Below, in pieces: positions 6,558 to 7,287 of a stretch of 7,287 bases of DNA. The stretch spans positions 1 to 7,287 of the forward strand of contig CALISH010000064.1 in the NCBI GenBank assembly GCA_938041275.1. Direction: 5' to 3'. The notes below the pieces were generated by a model. It was not told the origin of the DNA. It made no database searches and saw only the letters and a list, made by a program, of their open reading frames with translations. Numbering within the stretch: position 1 is the first letter of the stretch; every line of letters begins with the position of its first letter. The DNA is from an uncultured Solobacterium sp. GTDB taxonomy: Bacteria; Bacillota_I; Bacilli_A; Erysipelotrichales; Erysipelotrichaceae. The position numbers and the translations under genes are program-made.

Positions 6558-7287
6558 TTAAACTGTGCCTTGATCAGTAATACCCATTTCATATTCATAG
6601 TTATAGTACCAGCTGATACCAGAATCATAAGACATTAGTTTCAAATGAATCTTCTTATTAGTTGCTGGGATATATACATATAGATTATTATTATCTGGTT
6701 TGGTGAACTTAAGAATCTTTCTTGTAGTTGCACTAGAGTTTGTAAAGTCGATAAATAAGTCAATCCATAATGTAGTATCTCGAGTACCACTACGTTGAAT
6801 TTTAAATTCTACATTAGAGTCTTGGCTGTCAAAGCTATGAATAGTATAAGGGTAGATTTTATTAGCTTCAGGGTCACCGGATGGTAAATGTACTTTTTCT
6901 GCAGGCATAGTTACATTCTTAGCAGAAGTTTTTTCACGTTCTAGTGCAGATACACGAGGAGTCAAGTCTTCAGCTAATAATAGCCCACTGACTTGAGTCT
7001 TAAGAATATTAACTGAGTTAGTTAATACAGAGTTTTGAGTCTCTAAGTTTGTGATATTAGAAGTGAAGTTAGGTACAGCTTCAAGTGTAGTAATACGAGT
7101 ATCATAGTCGGCTTTAAACTTAGCAATGTTTAAACTTTCTAATGTATTCAATCTACCAGCAATAGCAGATACTTCAGATGTAGTACGATTAGTATTACCT
7201 TCGATAACAGATAACTTAGATTCTGTATTAGCTTTCAAAGTTTCAAAAGATGAACTAATAGTACTAACTTTATTATTCAATTCAGTA
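6558..7287 (-). CDS. Trimeric coiled-coil fibre/connector protein (5' end beyond window)
   Basis: The frame is open from the right edge to a TAA at 6560-6558, with 242 complete codons visible. A TTG at 7280-7278 could serve as a start, but in-frame codons continue upstream and no Shine-Dalgarno site is visible, so the true start is outside. The first ~115 visible residues are a coiled coil: hydrophobics fall at 3-4 spacing and the sequence is rich in Ser, Thr, Asn, Glu and Lys. It holds RLNTLE (7154-7137), RITTLE (7097-7080) and RVSALE (6956-6939), which fit the known R-h-x-x-h-E trimerisation motif, plus NITNLE (7058-7041). After a Pro-containing break, the last ~120 residues form a beta-like domain I do not recognise, with a W-Y-Y-N-Y-E-Y cluster near the end. 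A trimeric shaft or connector with a C-terminal knob is inferred. It is first of the four visible genes and ends 18 bases before the 926-residue gene. Confidence 0.93.
   Translation of the reverse strand, partial: TELNNKVSTISSSFETLKANTESKLSVIEGNTNRTTSEVSAIAGRLNTLESLNIAKFKADYDTRITTLEAVPNFTSNITNLETQNSVLTNSVNILKTQVSGLLLAEDLTPRVSALEREKTSAKNVTMPAEKVHLPSGDPEANKIYPYTIHSFDSQDSNVEFKIQRSGTRDTTLWIDLFIDFTNSSATTRKILKFTKPDNNNLYVYIPATNKKIHLKLMSYDSGISWYYNYEYEMGITDQGTV
6939..7286 (-). other. Coiled-coil region with repeated trimerisation motifs
   Basis: Hydrophobic residues recur in a 3-4 pattern from the right edge to the last RVSALE. Four copies of x-h-x-x-L-E are present, and three begin with Arg and so match R-h-x-x-h-E fully. 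The short segment around A-V-P-N-F (7076-7062) contains a proline and probably interrupts the helix. Confidence 0.8.

Noticed and set aside
7278..7280. TTG as the true start of the coiled-coil gene
   Set aside because: The frame stays open to the window edge, no ribosome binding site is visible, and the coiled coil is already under way, so the start most likely lies outside.
1..7287. Stop-codon recoding, as in some gut phages
   Set aside because: All long frames are continuous under the standard code. The genes end at TAA, TAA and TAG, each followed at once by a new ribosome binding site and start.

Overview
The window looks like part of the virion-fibre (tail or baseplate appendage) module of a tailed double-stranded DNA bacteriophage or prophage. 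The evidence is internal. Four tightly packed genes lie on one strand. Two of them encode proteins of more than 900 residues rich in Asn, Thr, Asp and Ile. One is a coiled-coil shaft protein with trimerisation motifs, and several sequence modules are of kinds that recur in phage tail fibres. The DNA is AT-rich by eye, the standard code fits (stops TAA, TAA and TAG), and each internal start has a Shine-Dalgarno site. This suits an AT-rich, Firmicutes-like host, but the host cannot be fixed from this sequence.

Layout, read right to left in the direction of transcription (minus strand throughout). (1) 7287-6558 is the 3' part of a coiled-coil fibre protein with a beta-rich C-terminal domain; its start lies beyond the right edge. 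(2) 6539-3759 is a complete 926-residue fibre-like protein. In it a two-domain unit appears twice, followed by a C-terminal ~345 residues I do not recognise. (3) 3747-1024 is a complete 907-residue protein of unknown family. (4) 1011-1 is the first 337 codons of a protein whose N-terminal ~230 residues are a diverged paralogue of the start of gene 3; its end lies beyond the left edge. The gaps are 18, 11 and 12 bases, so the window is essentially all coding, with no room for a promoter or a conventional intergenic terminator. I see no RNA genes, CRISPR arrays, insertion sequences or attachment sites.

How the genes fit together (inference): the coiled-coil protein could be a trimeric shaft or connector, and the next three could be larger fibre, baseplate or receptor-binding components. 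One short beta module, with a Gly-Asp turn, an Ile/Val-Asn step and an Ala-Gly-Asp/Glu-Ile step, can be traced in genes 2, 3 and 4. The array therefore looks grown by domain duplication and tandem gene duplication. In both giant genes arginine codons change from mainly CGT in the 5' part to almost only AGA in the 3' part. This may mark conserved attachment regions joined to faster-changing or imported distal regions.
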